From Chytriomyces cf. hyalinus JEL632 (lineage: Eukaryota > Chytridiomycota > Chytridiomycetes > Chytridiales > Chytriomycetaceae): a stretch of 64,000 bases of DNA. The position numbers were made by a program, and so were the translations under genes. The notes under the pieces are model-generated. The model was not told the origin of the DNA. It worked only from the letters and a program-made list of their open reading frames with translations, and did not search any database. Within the stretch, counting starts at the first letter, position 1; the number at the start of each line of letters is the position of its first letter. Shown one piece after another: positions 51,916 to 63,770 of the stretch. The stretch spans positions 117,437 through 181,436 of the forward strand of contig JAIWWG010000072.1 of NCBI GenBank assembly GCA_025435555.1. Direction: 5' to 3'.

Positions 51916-54105
51916 TCAACAACCAACCATCTGCGTCATAATCATTTGCTGCTGCTTTTGAAGCGCCGCTTGCGTGGTAGTGTCGGCTCCCATCATTTGG
52001 TTCTGAAGTCCATTAATCTGTGCTCTGAAGGCGTTGCAGTTTGCATTCATGCCGGTTGTCCATCCGTTGTTCCAGTTCCACGAGTTTGCGTTTGCGTTCC
52101 ATCCAGTGACTCCAGCTTGCGCGTTCATGATCGCAACGATTTGTCTCTGGATTTGTTCTTGAACGGCGGGGGTAGCACCGACCTGCTGAGCTTGCAAAGC
52201 CTGGATTTGAGCCTGGTACGCGGTGGCAGCCGAGGAAACTCCAGCTTGCGCATTCAAAATCGCAACAATTTGCTGCTGGAGCTGGGTTTGAACGGCGGGG
52301 GTAGCACCAACCATCTGCGCCTGCAGTGCTTGAATCTGCGCCTGGTACGCGGTCGCGGCCGAGGAGACTCCAGATTGGGCATTCAAAATCGCAACAATTT
52401 GTCTCTGGATCTGCTCTTGAACGGCAGGGGTAGCACCGACCTGTTGAGCTTGCAAAGCTTGAATTTGAGCCTGGTACGCGGTAGCAGCTGACGAAACTCC
52501 AGCCTGCGCATTCAAAATCGCAACAATTTGTCTCTGGATCTGCTCTTGAACGGCAGGGGTAGCACCGACCTGTTGAGCTTGCAAAGCTTGAATTTGAGCC
52601 TGGTACGCGGTAGCAGCTGACGAAACTCCAGCCTGCGCATTCAAAATCGCAACAATTTGTTGCTGGAGCTGGGCTTGAACGGCAGGGGTAGCACCGACCA
52701 TCTGCGCCTGCAGTGCTTGAATCTGCGCCTGGTACGCGGTCGCGGCCGAGGAGACTCCAGATTGGGCATTCAAAATCGCAGCAATCTGTCTCTGGATCTG
52801 CTCTTGAACGGCAGGGGTAGCACCGACCTGTTGAGCTTGCAAAGCCTGGATTTGAGCCTGGTACGCGGTGGCAGCCGACGAAACTCCAGCTTGCGCATTC
52901 AAAATCGCAACAATCTGTCTCTGGATCTGCTCTTGAACGGCAGGGGTAGCACCGACCTGTTGAGCTTGCAAAGCCTGGATTTGAGCCTGGTACGCGGTGG
53001 CAGCCGAGGAAACTCCAGCCTGCGCATTCAAAATCGCAACAATTTGTTGCTGGAGCTGGGCTTGAACGGCAGGGGTAGCACCGACCATCTGCGCCTGCAG
53101 TGCTTGAATCTGCGCCTGGTACGCGGTCGCGGCCGAGGAGACTCCAGATTGGGCATTCAAAATCGCAGCAATCTGTCTCTGGATCTGCTCTTGAACGGCA
53201 GGGGTAGCACCGACCTGTTGAGCTTGCAAAGCTTGAATTTGAGCCTGGTACGCGGTAGCAGCTGACGAAACTCCAGCCTGCGCATTCAAAATCGCAACAA
53301 TTTGTCTCTGGATCTGCTCTTGAACGGCAGGGGTAGCACCGACCTGTTGAGCTTGCAAAGCTTGAATTTGAGCCTGGTACGCGGTAGCAGCTGACGAAAC
53401 TCCAGCCTGCGCATTCAAAATCGCAACAATTTGTTGCTGGAGCTGGGCTTGAACGGCAGGGGTAGCACCGACCATCTGCGCCTGCAGTGCTTGAATCTGC
53501 GCCTGGTACGCGGTCGCGGCCGAGGAGACTCCAGATTGGGCATTCAAAATCGCAGCAATCTGTCTCTGGATCTGCTCTTGAACGGCAGGGGTAGCACCGA
53601 CCTGTTGAGCTTGCAAAGCCTGGATTTGAGCCTGGTACGCGGTGGCAGCCGACGAAACTCCAGCTTGCGCATTCAAAATCGCAACAATCTGTCTCTGGAT
53701 CTGCTCTTGAACGGCAGGGGTAGCACCGACCTGTTGAGCTTGCAAAGCCTGGATTTGAGCCTGGTACGCGGTGGCAGCCGACGAAACTCCAGCTTGCGCA
53801 TTCAAAATCGCAACAATTTGCTGCTGGATCTGCTCTTGAACGGCAGGGGTAGCACCGACCTGTTGAGCTTGCAAAGCCTGAATTTGAACCTGGTGCGCGG
53901 TAGCGGCCGTGGAGACTCCAGCTTGCGCATTAACTGCAGCACCAATCTGCTGCTGAATCTGGGCTTGAACCGCTGGAGCAGCGCCGACTTGTTGGGCCTG
54001 GAGAGCTTGGATTTGTTCAGCGGTCTGGCGTCGGTCCAGTGCGACTGGCGATTGGTGGGAAAGGCCGACAGAGACGAGCAAGCAGAGGAGGGTGGGGAAG
54101 AGCAT
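51916..54105 (-). CDS. Secreted 15-repeat Gln/Ala-rich protein
   Basis: 729 residues, intronless. Residues 1-20 form a signal peptide (MLFPTLLCLLVSVGLSHQS), followed by a possible dibasic processing site (LDRRQ). Then come fifteen copies of a 43-residue unit, for example IQALQAQQVGATPAVQEQIQ, containing one cysteine-free amphipathic helix and the SSAATAYQ linker. The C-terminal 60 residues differ: Trp/Asn-rich (NANANSWNWNNGW), a cysteine pair and a final cysteine. This looks like a fibrous or surface/cell-wall protein, perhaps a coiled coil or adhesin. No known family recognised. The start is clear: TATA box about 55 bp upstream. Confidence 0.9.
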   Translation of the reverse strand: MLFPTLLCLLVSVGLSHQSPVALDRRQTAEQIQALQAQQVGAAPAVQAQIQQQIGAAVNAQAGVSTAATAHQVQIQALQAQQVGATPAVQEQIQQQIVAILNAQAGVSSAATAYQAQIQALQAQQVGATPAVQEQIQRQIVAILNAQAGVSSAATAYQAQIQALQAQQVGATPAVQEQIQRQIAAILNAQSGVSSAATAYQAQIQALQAQMVGATPAVQAQLQQQIVAILNAQAGVSSAATAYQAQIQALQAQQVGATPAVQEQIQRQIVAILNAQAGVSSAATAYQAQIQALQAQQVGATPAVQEQIQRQIAAILNAQSGVSSAATAYQAQIQALQAQMVGATPAVQAQLQQQIVAILNAQAGVSSAATAYQAQIQALQAQQVGATPAVQEQIQRQIVAILNAQAGVSSAATAYQAQIQALQAQQVGATPAVQEQIQRQIAAILNAQSGVSSAATAYQAQIQALQAQMVGATPAVQAQLQQQIVAILNAQAGVSSAATAYQAQIQALQAQQVGATPAVQEQIQRQIVAILNAQAGVSSAATAYQAQIQALQAQQVGATPAVQEQIQRQIVAILNAQSGVSSAATAYQAQIQALQAQMVGATPAVQTQLQQQIVAILNAQAGVSSAATAYQAQIQALQAQQVGATPAVQEQIQRQIVAIMNAQAGVTGWNANANSWNWNNGWTTGMNANCNAFRAQINGLQNQMMGADTTTQAALQKQQQMIMTQMVGC
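52130..53990 (-). repeat. 129-bp tandem repeat array with 387-bp higher-order period
   Basis: Units come in three types that alternate A-B-C: A ends RQIVAILNAQAGV, B ends RQIAAILNAQSGV, C has QMVGATPAVQAQLQQQIVA. Order in the protein after two founder units is ABC four times, with the last set slightly changed. Adjacent 387-bp blocks are nearly identical in DNA, indicating recent amplification of a three-unit block. Confidence 0.9.
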
Positions 54106-54162
54106 TGTGAATTTGTGAGTTTGTGTTTTTGGTGCTTTGAAGGCTTTGAAAAGGTCAGGGCT

Positions 54163-54169
54163 TATATAG
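54163..54169 (-). promoter_or_regulatory. TATA box of the repeat-protein gene
   Basis: TATATAAG on the reverse strand about 58 bp before the ATG at 54105. Confidence 0.6.
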
Positions 54170-54779
54170 TGGTTTGGAGACTAAGGTGGGAATGGAAGAT
54201 TTTGGTTTGAACAATGCGGAGCGTGTGAACAGGTGTTTTGGGGGAAAAAATGCGCCAGTGCGCAAGAGTGCAGTTTTCATGTTTGAGAGCGTTCAACGTG
54301 TTTGTGAAATGGCTTCCTTGGTAAGGTTGCTTCGAGAGTTTATAAAGCACAGAACGTTTTTGAAGCTGGTGAAGAAGCTCATACGCGACAGTTACCGACA
54401 CGCCGACGCTACTGGGACTCAGAAACTCTGATAAAATAAGATTTGTTGAGCGGATCCCTTCGATGCGAGAAAGCTTGGAGAGTAGTGAACAGCATCGGGA
54501 GCCCAGTTTTTCTCTCGCTGTGAACATATTAACTTGGCATCGCTGACAAGAGCGTAGACGTATGATAAAGAAGCAAAAGTCGGTATGAATGCAATAGACA
54601 CTCAGCTGGAAGGGCATGATTTTTATGGTGGTGCTTTCCACCCAGAGTAATAGAAAAGTAAGTGAAGCGAAAGAGATGGACCAGAAATGTTTCAACTGAC
54701 AAAAGTCTACAGCTTTGATTGCTCGTGAATATGGTCGGACTGAGTCTGAAAATTTGCGTGACGCTTTGGGGCAGAGATG
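54170..54779. other. Intergenic interval
   Basis: Promoter of the repeat-protein gene and 3' flank of the helicase gene. A reverse-strand frame 54162-54695 overlaps the TATA box and is listed among the rejected items. Confidence 0.5.
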
Positions 54780-56543
<1,764 letters not shown>

Positions 56544-56811
56544 TTTTAAGATTTTTTATGAATTGAAACGCTGAAAAAAAAAAAAAAAAGAAAGACGCTG
56601 TTGAGGCAATTTTTTCCATTGAATTTTTTTTAAGATTTTTTGTTTGACAAGTTTGACGCGTTTCAGGTTTCGTGAAATATTCACAGCGACAATTCCGTGC
56701 ATTAAGCTGCTGCTCTGCTGGACTGGTCGCGCTGCTTGCGAGGTGTCGTTGCTGCATTCCTCATGGCCACAACGGCATTCATTCGACTGACTCCAACTGC
56801 GCCGACTGATT

Positions 56812-57538
56812 TGTCGCAATATTGGTGTCGTTCATTCGGACATGGGTCCAGATGCTCGAATTCTTCTGGGTCTGCTGGGTTGTTTCATTCTCACTCAAGT
56901 CACTGAGATTGCCTCACCCCCGCAGACAAGGCAAGAAAATCAGCGCAGGAGTACAAGCGTAGTATCTGGAAGAACCATCCGTCATGGTCAAGGAAATTGC
57001 AAGCATCACGCAGGAATTTACCCAGTCTGGGTGAGTGAAGTTTTTGGGATGGGAAACCAGAAAGGAAGCACTGATGATCCGACATCTAATTCAGAGGTGT
57101 TCGTCCATTCGGTATGTCGCTATTGATTGCTGGTTTCGACGACTTGGGACTATCCTTATATCAAGTGGACCCATCCGGCTCGTAATTTGCATGGAAAGCT
57201 TCTGCCATTGGCAAAAGCATGATCAACGCAAAAACATTCTTGGAAAAAAAGGCACCCCACGCGTTGACGCAATCTACGCGCCCCCATAGGACTCTGACGC
57301 CCTTATTCTCCGCTTTCGTTTCCCCAGGTATTCGGAAACTATGGAGTTCGAAGATGCCCTCCACACTGCCATCCTGACTCTCAAAGAAGGTTACGAAGGT
57401 GCTATGGCTGAATCAGGAATCGAAATTGGAATTGCGTATTTGGAACATACCACCACAAAAGAAATAGACAAGATTCAGCAGGGACGCTTCAAAAAGCTTT
57501 CGGAACCGGAAATTAAAGATAACTTGGCGAATCTTTAA
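56812..57538 (+). pseudogene. PRE8: 5'-truncated proteasome alpha-2 (PSMA2/Pre8) pseudogene
   Basis: Exon-like blocks 56812-56869, 56926-57030, 57095-57251 and 57328-57538 encode IGVVHSDMGPDARILL, KARKSAQEYKRSIWKNHPS, VMVKEIASITQEFTQSG, GVRPFGMSLLIAGFDDLGLS, WKASAIGKSMINAKTFLEK and EFEDALHTAILTLKEGYEG, a clear alpha-2 20S subunit from about residue 75 to the end. There is a frameshift between NHPS and VMVKE, a TAA at 57183-57185 after DPSGS, and the donor after TFLEK lacks GT. The first third of the gene is missing, and the helicase gene starts 270 bp away on the other strand. Introns are retained, so it is a DNA duplicate. Confidence 0.88.
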
Positions 57539-57829
57539 AATCACCCTACTATTTTGGCATATTGTCGCAGGCATCTGAGACTTCAAAATGAATGGTTTTT
57601 TTTGTACTCTTGATTCACCCGTCAGCCTGTCAGCCATTCAAAAGACGTTCACAGCAACCGAGTCCTTTTTCATGTGCTGCATCGAATAAACTGCCTGGGA
57701 GCTAATTTGCTCGTTCACACACAAGCCGAGTTGGCTGCAACAACGATTGAGCACACAAAAATCGGCTTTTTGAACGCACACAGAAACCTCATCGGAGAAG
57801 TGAATAAAGCATAATTACAAATGAATTAC
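57539..57829. other. Interval left of element 2
   Basis: No tRNA, 5S or other Pol III gene was found on either strand; ATTAC at 57825-57829 is the target-site copy. Confidence 0.5.
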
Positions 57830-58154
57830 TGTTACGGAAGTAGTCAGGAGCTCGATTGCAGCTTCAAGACTGGGAGAGGACTTGAGAGGAGTTGAGAGAG
57901 TTAAGAGATTATTGAGAGACTTTCTTTTCTTTTATTGAATCAAGAAAGGCCTTCTTAAATAGCCTTTGTGGCAAATGTAAGGAAGACAACAGTGGCACTT
58001 GAAATGATAGAAAAAGTAATAACGAAGACGCGATCGTGTCTGGGGAGTGTTAGAGTGTTGGAATTGCTGTGAGTAAATTTTGTGTCTGTGGGAATTTTGA
58101 TTGACGTGGCGAAGCTTCTGGACGTGCGTGACGGAATCTGTAGATTACGTGACA
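57830..58154 (-). repeat. 3' LTR of element 2
   Basis: 325 bp, TGTCACGTAATC...CTTCCGTAACA in element orientation. Supplies the last codons and the TAA of pol. Confidence 0.95.
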
Positions 58155-61100
58155 CCCGCCTCCAAGAGCGTACGCGATGAAAAGGGGAGTGAACTTGGCG
58201 GAGGTTGGTCTTGCTTGACGTGTTGCATGAGTTCTGGAGTCGCGTTTAACCAACAGTTGTAGACAGGGTGGTGGTCTTTCCATTGGATGAGGACTTGCTT
58301 GTGACCGTCAAGAATACGAGAAGAGAGGACTTTGTCAATGACGCGTAAAGCAATGGGCTGGTTGTCAAGAGGATGTTTGGCTGTGTCGAAGAAGTAAGGT
58401 CGAAGTTTTTCAGGGTGGAAGACAGGGTGGACTCCCCAATCTGTGGGAAGAGCTAGCTTGCAGGACGGGACAGGTCCGACAAGTTCGATGATCTTGTAGG
58501 GGCCGGAGTACTGTTCAGAGAGCTTGTTGGTCTGTCGGTATCGAAGGTTGGGAGGCTTGAATTCCTTGGCTGAGACAAGAACTAGATCTCCAACTTTGAA
58601 GGGGGATTCGAGGCGCTTGCGATTGGCAATGGCAGCGTACTTGTCTTGAGAGTCACGAACTCGATCCTTGGCAACTTGGTATTCTGCGCGGATGTCCTTG
58701 ATAGAGAGGGAGGTGTCAGGCGGGAGGTTGATGTTGATCATGGAGCGAGGGTGGCGACCGTACTCGAGGAAGAAAGGTGTGTAACCAGTACTTGAATTGA
58801 CTGTATCGTTGATCCCAAATTCGATCTTGGGTAGGTGGATGTCCCAGTCGTCTTGGTAGGGAGCAACAAAGTGTCGTAGTGCTTGGAGGATCCAGTCGTT
58901 CTTTTGTTCTGTCTGGCCGTCAGTTTGAGGATGGGAAGAGCTGGAGATCGTCAGCTTGATTCGGAGGGACTTGCAGAGTGCTTGCCAAAAGTTGGAGGTA
59001 AACTTGGTGTCTCGATCAGAGATGAAATGGACTGGAATACCATGGTGCGGGAAGATGTGAGTTTCGAAGAGATTGGCAATATCACGTGCAGTTGAGGTGG
59101 TGTGGCACGGGATTAATCTTGTTCGTTTGGTTCCAGAGTCGACAACTACCATGAGGGCATCGTATCCTGACTTGGTGAGAGGGAGCTTGGTCATGAAGTC
59201 CATGGAGCAAGTGTGCCATGGGAAGGGCGGGACGTCGTGAGGCTGGAGGAGTCCATAAGGGGCGTGGCGTGCTACCTTGAGGCGTTGGCAGTTATCGCAG
59301 TTCTGGCAGAGTCGCTGGACATCGCGATGGAGTTTTGGCCAGTGGAAGTATCTGGTGAGGCGTTCGGAGGTGCGTTCCCAGTTGTTGTGGATTGCTGGAC
59401 CGTAGGAGTGAGCTTTCTTGAGTAGCGAGTTGCGGAGAGGGGCTGGAACGTAGAGTCTTGCGTGGGTTTTGTCAACGTAGTGGAGGAAACCGTCGCGGAG
59501 TCGATATCTTGAGATCTGAGGGAGGAGGTGCTTGGGAGCCTTGGATGGGTCGTGGTCGTAGGTTTCTGGGTCCAGTGGGTCAACTAAAAACTGCGCTATT
59601 TCTAAGAACTGGGGGTCGGTAGTGTTCATGTCCTTGATATCGTTCATGAGGTTATCAGTGATGGTCAGGGTCGTGGTGTTGAGCAGGAGGTAAGATTCTG
59701 GGATCTGGACGGTAGAATGGACGGTGTTTCCTTGGAGGTTGACTTGAACGGAGGCATCAGTTGCGAATCTTCTTCTTGACAGTGCGTCAGCAATGGTGTT
59801 CCACTCCCCCGGAGTCCACTGGATCTGGAAATCGTAGGCCAGCAGGTCGGCTAACCAGCGATGGTGGACAGGGCGGAGCTTGGGTTGGGTGAGGATGTGG
59901 CGAAGGGACTGGTGGTCGGTAAAGGCGAGGATTTGATTGCCATGAATGTAATGGCGAAAATGGTTGAGGCATTCAACAAGAGCGAGGATTTCGCCCATGT
60001 AGGGGTGGTACTTGGATTCTTCTGGCTTGAGCTTGCGGGAGTAGTAGGCAATGGGCTGGTCAGTTCCGGTAGAGTCTGGTTGGGCGATGTAGCCACCAAT
60101 GGCGCGGGCGGACCAGTCGGTGTAAAGATGGACAGGAAGTTCAGGGTTGAAGATGGCGAGCAATTCTGGAGAGGCGAGGATCCGTTTGATGTTGATGAAA
60201 TGGCTGCGGGCTGTGTCATTCCACTTGTCGGAGAAGGAGGTAGTCTTGTGGTCACGGAGGATGTCTGAGAGAGGTGCAATGAGGGCGGCGTGGTGCTTGA
60301 TAAAGCGATGGACGGTGTTGGCGAGTCCCAGGAAGGAACGAAGTTCGGAGTAGTTGGAAGGTTCTTCAAAGTCAGTGATGGAGCTGGTTCTGGATGGTAG
60401 GACAGAGATGGAACCTCTAGCAATCCAATAGCCAAGGTATTCGAGTTCTTGCTGGAGGAAGGAGCACTTGGAAAGGCGAACGTGGAGCTTGTTGGCTTGG
60501 AGGCGTTGCAGTACTTGGTCTATGTGCTTGAGGTGGTCTTTGAGGGTCTCGGAGAAGATGAGGAGGTCGTCAATGTAGACAGTGAGGAAGGCGTCAATGA
60601 AGTCACGGAATATGGAGCCGAGGGTAGTCTGGAATACGGGGGGAGCATTTGCAAGGCCAAAGGGCATAACGACCCATTCGTAGTGGCCATACTTGGTGCG
60701 GAAGGCAGTCTTGTGGATGTCGGATTCTTGGATGCGGATCTGGTGGAAGCCGGAGGAGAGGTCGATCTTGGTGAAGTACTTGGCTTTGGAGAGGCGGTCG
60801 AGGGACTCGAGGATGTTTGGGAGGGCAGCGCGATTCTTGATGGTGAGTTTGTTCACGGCGCGGTAGTCGAAGACAAGGCGTAGTTTACCCTTTTGCTTGA
60901 CAAAGAAGACAGGAGCTCCGTAAGGGGAAGTGGAGGCTCTGATGCGTTGGTGCTTGAGGAGGTAAGTGATTTCTTCTTGGAGGGCCTTGAGTTCTGGGGC
61001 GCTCATTGGGTAGATTGGTCAGTAGGGAGGGCTGGAGTTAGCAGAAGGATCTACATCGATCTTCATGTCGGTAGGTCTGGATGGCGGTAGGCCCTCGAAT

Positions 61101-62479
61101 GGGGCAAAGACATCTGGATATCGGTCCACGATCGTCTGGAGGTTTGGCGGGAGAGAGGTACGTATAGATTCGTCGGCTCTGTCACTGTCGGACGTAGTAA
61201 CCTTTATCTTTTGAGGCAGGATGGCTCCGAGGAAATCGTCGGGCTGAAGGGTCTGGAGGAGATTGATGAATTGCTGCGCGGTAAGGACTTCCGGAGAGGA
61301 ACGCGGAGAACGGCATTTCCAGCTGTGTGGACCAATGCAGACATGGTTTGTTGGCCAGTCAATGGAGGGATTGTGGGCATCGAGCCAGTCTTTTCCGAGG
61401 ATCAGGTCGTATGCGAGGTCAGGGACAGTAGTAAAAGAACGGTAGTCTTGGAAGGAAGTATTGTTTATTTTCACTTGTAGAGGCTCGGTACGCTGGCCTT
61501 TAACAACAGAACCATTGGCGAGCTTGATCTTGCAGGCTTGAGGAACGAGGGACTTGTTTTGGAGGAACGGTAGGCTTGAGTTGATGAAACTTGGATTGGC
61601 TCCAGAGTCAATGAGGATGGAGATGGGGTGTTCATTGATGGTACCTTGGCAGACGAGGAGGCCGGGACTGTCGGCGTAGGGTGTGGAGTGCTGGGTCTGG
61701 ACTTGGAACAGGGGAAGCTTGGGACAGTGGACTTGAACGGAAGGAGCAGGGACAGTAACTGGGGTCAGGTGGTCGGGTGGATTGTCAAAGGGGAGGGCAG
61801 AGAACCAATTAGAGTTCGACTTCGCTGTCTGCTTCTTCACCTTCGGCTTGGGTTGAGGCATTGTTAATTCTGGCTGGGGGCTTGGTGGCAAGCTGGGCTT
61901 GACGGTTACGGAGTTTGGAGCAGTGGTCGGTATCATGGTCTTTGGCTTGACAGTAAACGCACCAGCCATTGGAACGGTAGAGTGCTTTCTGTTCTGGGGT
62001 GAGACGTGGGTAGGGTGTTGTTTGCTGAGTGTTCCCAAGGTCCATCGGGTCGTTGGTTTCGGGGATGGCTGTTTTGAAGGAGTGGCCTTGGGCTGATCGA
62101 AAGGACTGATTGGTTGAAGCGCGGGACGTGGAGGCCATTGAGGGGTTCTTGCGAATTTCAGCGGCGTTGCGTTTGTTGTGACGGAAAGTGAGGTCATTAA
62201 GTTTTTCAGCTTCTTGTTGGAGGTGGTCAAGGTCTTCGTCGATGGCAAAGATGGCTGGGTTGGTACGGATGTGGAACTTGAGGCCTTGGAGGTACTTGAC
62301 GCAGAGATGCTTGACTGGGTACTGGACACTTGAGGCGGCAATAGCAGAGACGAGTTCATTGAACTTGGAGGTGTAGAGGGTGGCTGAGCTGGTCTGTTGG
62401 AGGTCTTCCATGGCTTCAATGGCTTGCTTGAGAGTGAGGTGGGAACCAAAGGCTTTCTGGATCCAGGCGGCGTAGTCAT
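58145..62479 (-). CDS. Pol polyprotein of element 2, interrupted by one TGA
   Basis: The frame 62479-61019 ends at a TGA (61019-61021) and resumes in the same frame to 58145. Where element 1 has Trp-Arg-Pro-Ile-Tyr-Pro before the RT, this copy has a stop in place of the arginine codon (CGA to TGA type change). Otherwise intact: protease LIDSGANPSF, RT YIDDLLIF, RNase H LYTDWSARAIGGY, integrase zinc finger ending CDNCQRLK, DDE with SMDFMTKLP, ISDRDTKF and DGQTEQKN, and chromodomain-like VLIQWKDHHPVYNCWL near the end. Pol is in +1 relative to gag. The copy should be defective for RT and integrase unless the stop is read through. 61019-62479 alone is protease plus the N-terminal spacer. Confidence 0.93.
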
Positions 62480-62939
62480 TCCAGGTCATGTGGTGGCGTT
62501 CTTGTTTGGGGAAACGGCGCCAGGCAACACGGGCAGTTTCAGAGAGACCAGAGGAAACAAATTGGACGTAGGTAGGCTGGTTCTGTTGGGTCAGGTCATT
62601 GGTGGAAGGAGCAAAACCATAGAGGGTACAGATTTCACGGGAGCGTTCGAGGTAATCGTCGAGGTAGTTCTGGATTTCATGAGCGGGACGGTTGCGGTGG
62701 TTCCCAGAGAAGATGAGGGGCTTGACAGCTGGCATTCTGAAGAGAGGCAATGGACGTTGGATGGTGGCAGGAGGTTCGCTTGGGGTGGTCTGGACTGGTA
62801 CTGGAGGTGTGCGGAGGGCTGCTACTTCGTTGTAGAGGTTGTCGAGGGCTTCACGGTACTCAGAGAGTTGGTCTTCGTACCTCTGGATTACTGCTTGAAA
62901 CTGGACTTGGACTTGTTCACTTGGGGCTTCTGGATTCAT
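61809..62939 (-). CDS. Gag-like protein, element 2
   Basis: 376 residues starting MNPEAPSEQVQVQFQAVIQR. A coiled-coil-like start (YEDQLSEYREALDNLYNEV) is followed by the Gag capsid domain (ARVAWRRFPKQERHHMTW, QKAFGSHLTLKQAIEAM) and a CCHC knuckle CVYCQAKDHDTDHC. Intact. The stop at 61809 lies in the pol frame overlap. Confidence 0.93.
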   Translation of the reverse strand: MNPEAPSEQVQVQFQAVIQRYEDQLSEYREALDNLYNEVAALRTPPVPVQTTPSEPPATIQRPLPLFRMPAVKPLIFSGNHRNRPAHEIQNYLDDYLERSREICTLYGFAPSTNDLTQQNQPTYVQFVSSGLSETARVAWRRFPKQERHHMTWNDYAAWIQKAFGSHLTLKQAIEAMEDLQQTSSATLYTSKFNELVSAIAASSVQYPVKHLCVKYLQGLKFHIRTNPAIFAIDEDLDHLQQEAEKLNDLTFRHNKRNAAEIRKNPSMASTSRASTNQSFRSAQGHSFKTAIPETNDPMDLGNTQQTTPYPRLTPEQKALYRSNGWCVYCQAKDHDTDHCSKLRNRQAQLATKPPARINNASTQAEGEEADSEVEL

Positions 62940-63009
62940 TTCTTGATTCGTGATGGGACGCGTTTTTCTTGGGGTTTTCTTGGAGGTCGGTAGTTACTTG
63001 GAGGAATTT

Positions 63010-63022
63010 GCCGATGCTACCA
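63010..63022 (-). other. Primer-binding site of element 2
   Basis: TGGTAGCATCGGC on the reverse strand, two bases after the 5' LTR, identical to element 1. Confidence 0.8.
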
Positions 63023-63024
63023 AT

Positions 63025-63349
63025 TGTTACGGAAGTAGTCAGGAGCTCGATTGCAGCTTCAAGACTGGGAGAGGACTTGAGAGGAGTTGAGAGAGTTAAG
63101 AGATTATTGAGAGACTTTCTTTTCTTTTATTGAATCAAGAAAGGCCTTCTTAAATAGCCTTTGTGGCAAATGTAAGGAAGACAACAGTGGCACTTGAAAT
63201 GATAGAAAAAGTAATAACGAAGACGCGATCGTGTCTGGGGAGTGTTAGAGTGTTGGAATTGCTGTGAGTAAATTTTGTGTCTGTGGGAATTTTGATTGAC
63301 GTGGCGAAGCTTCTGGACGTGCGTGACAGAATCTGTAGATTAAGTGACA
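63025..63349 (-). repeat. 5' LTR of element 2
   Basis: Differs from 57830-58154 at two sites near its outer end (A for G, A for C on the plus strand). Flanked by ATTAC at 63350-63354. Confidence 0.95.
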
Positions 63350-63354
63350 ATTAC

Positions 63355-63682
63355 TGTTACGTAATCAACTCGATTCCGTCACGCGTCTCTAATTGAGAAC
63401 AATGGACACTCTTTTTCTTGACCGTACACAATGACATCACCTCCACAATGCCTCATCACCAATCGTTTCTTGACTGTACACAATGACATCACCTCCACAA
63501 CGCCTCATCACCAATCGTTTCTTTCCTCTTTATTCAGTAACGCTATTTAAAGCGCACGTTATCACTTCAATAAAGATCAGTCTCCTCTCAATCTTCTCTC
63601 TGTTCTTAGCACTCTCCAACTCAATCCAAACTCCTTAATTGATCACGTAGCCACGCCGCAGCTCTTGGTCAATTCCCTATCA
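63355..63682 (+). repeat. 5' LTR of element 3
   Basis: 328 bp, TGTTACGTAATC...CCTATCA. Contains two tandem copies of a 52-bp unit (about 63417-63520, beginning CTTGACCGTACACAATGACA), AATAAA near 63570 and a TATTTAAA-like box near 63544. Confidence 0.92.
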
Positions 63683-63770
63683 ATTGGTAGCATCGGAAAT
63701 CCCTCCGTCCAAGAAACCTCCAACCAACCGTCTAAGTCCTAAAGAAATACTTGCCTTCCAGCCGTCCATA

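Larger units (their letters stand above)
57830..63349 (-). mobile_element. Full-length Ty3/gypsy retrotransposon, element 2
   Basis: 5520 bp on the reverse strand with two 325-bp LTRs differing at two positions, PBS, gag, and pol with one in-frame stop. Target duplication ATTAC at 57825-57829 and 63350-63354. Related to but distinct from element 1 (same PBS, same gag/pol layout, unrelated LTR body). Confidence 0.96.

Noticed and set aside
52130-53990. CRISPR-like regular repeats
   Set aside because: Units are contiguous 129-bp coding repeats without unique spacers, in a eukaryotic genome.
51946-54210. Long plus-strand open frames (181-259 codons) rich in Leu/Arg/Ser
   Set aside because: They are antisense to the repeat protein; a 129-bp repeat without stops in one frame easily stays open in others.
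54162-54695. Reverse-strand 177-codon frame starting MKHFWSISFASL
   Set aside because: It overlaps the TATA box and leader of the repeat-protein gene; the hydrophobic start resembles a signal peptide but there is no other support.
57540-57829. Search for a Pol III gene that would explain the right-end insertions
   Set aside because: No tRNA, 5S or U6-like pattern found; a CCGATGAGG string resembles a snoRNA C box but has no matching D box.
59861-60883. Plus-strand frames of 135-144 codons inside element 2
   Set aside because: Antisense of reverse transcriptase coding sequence.
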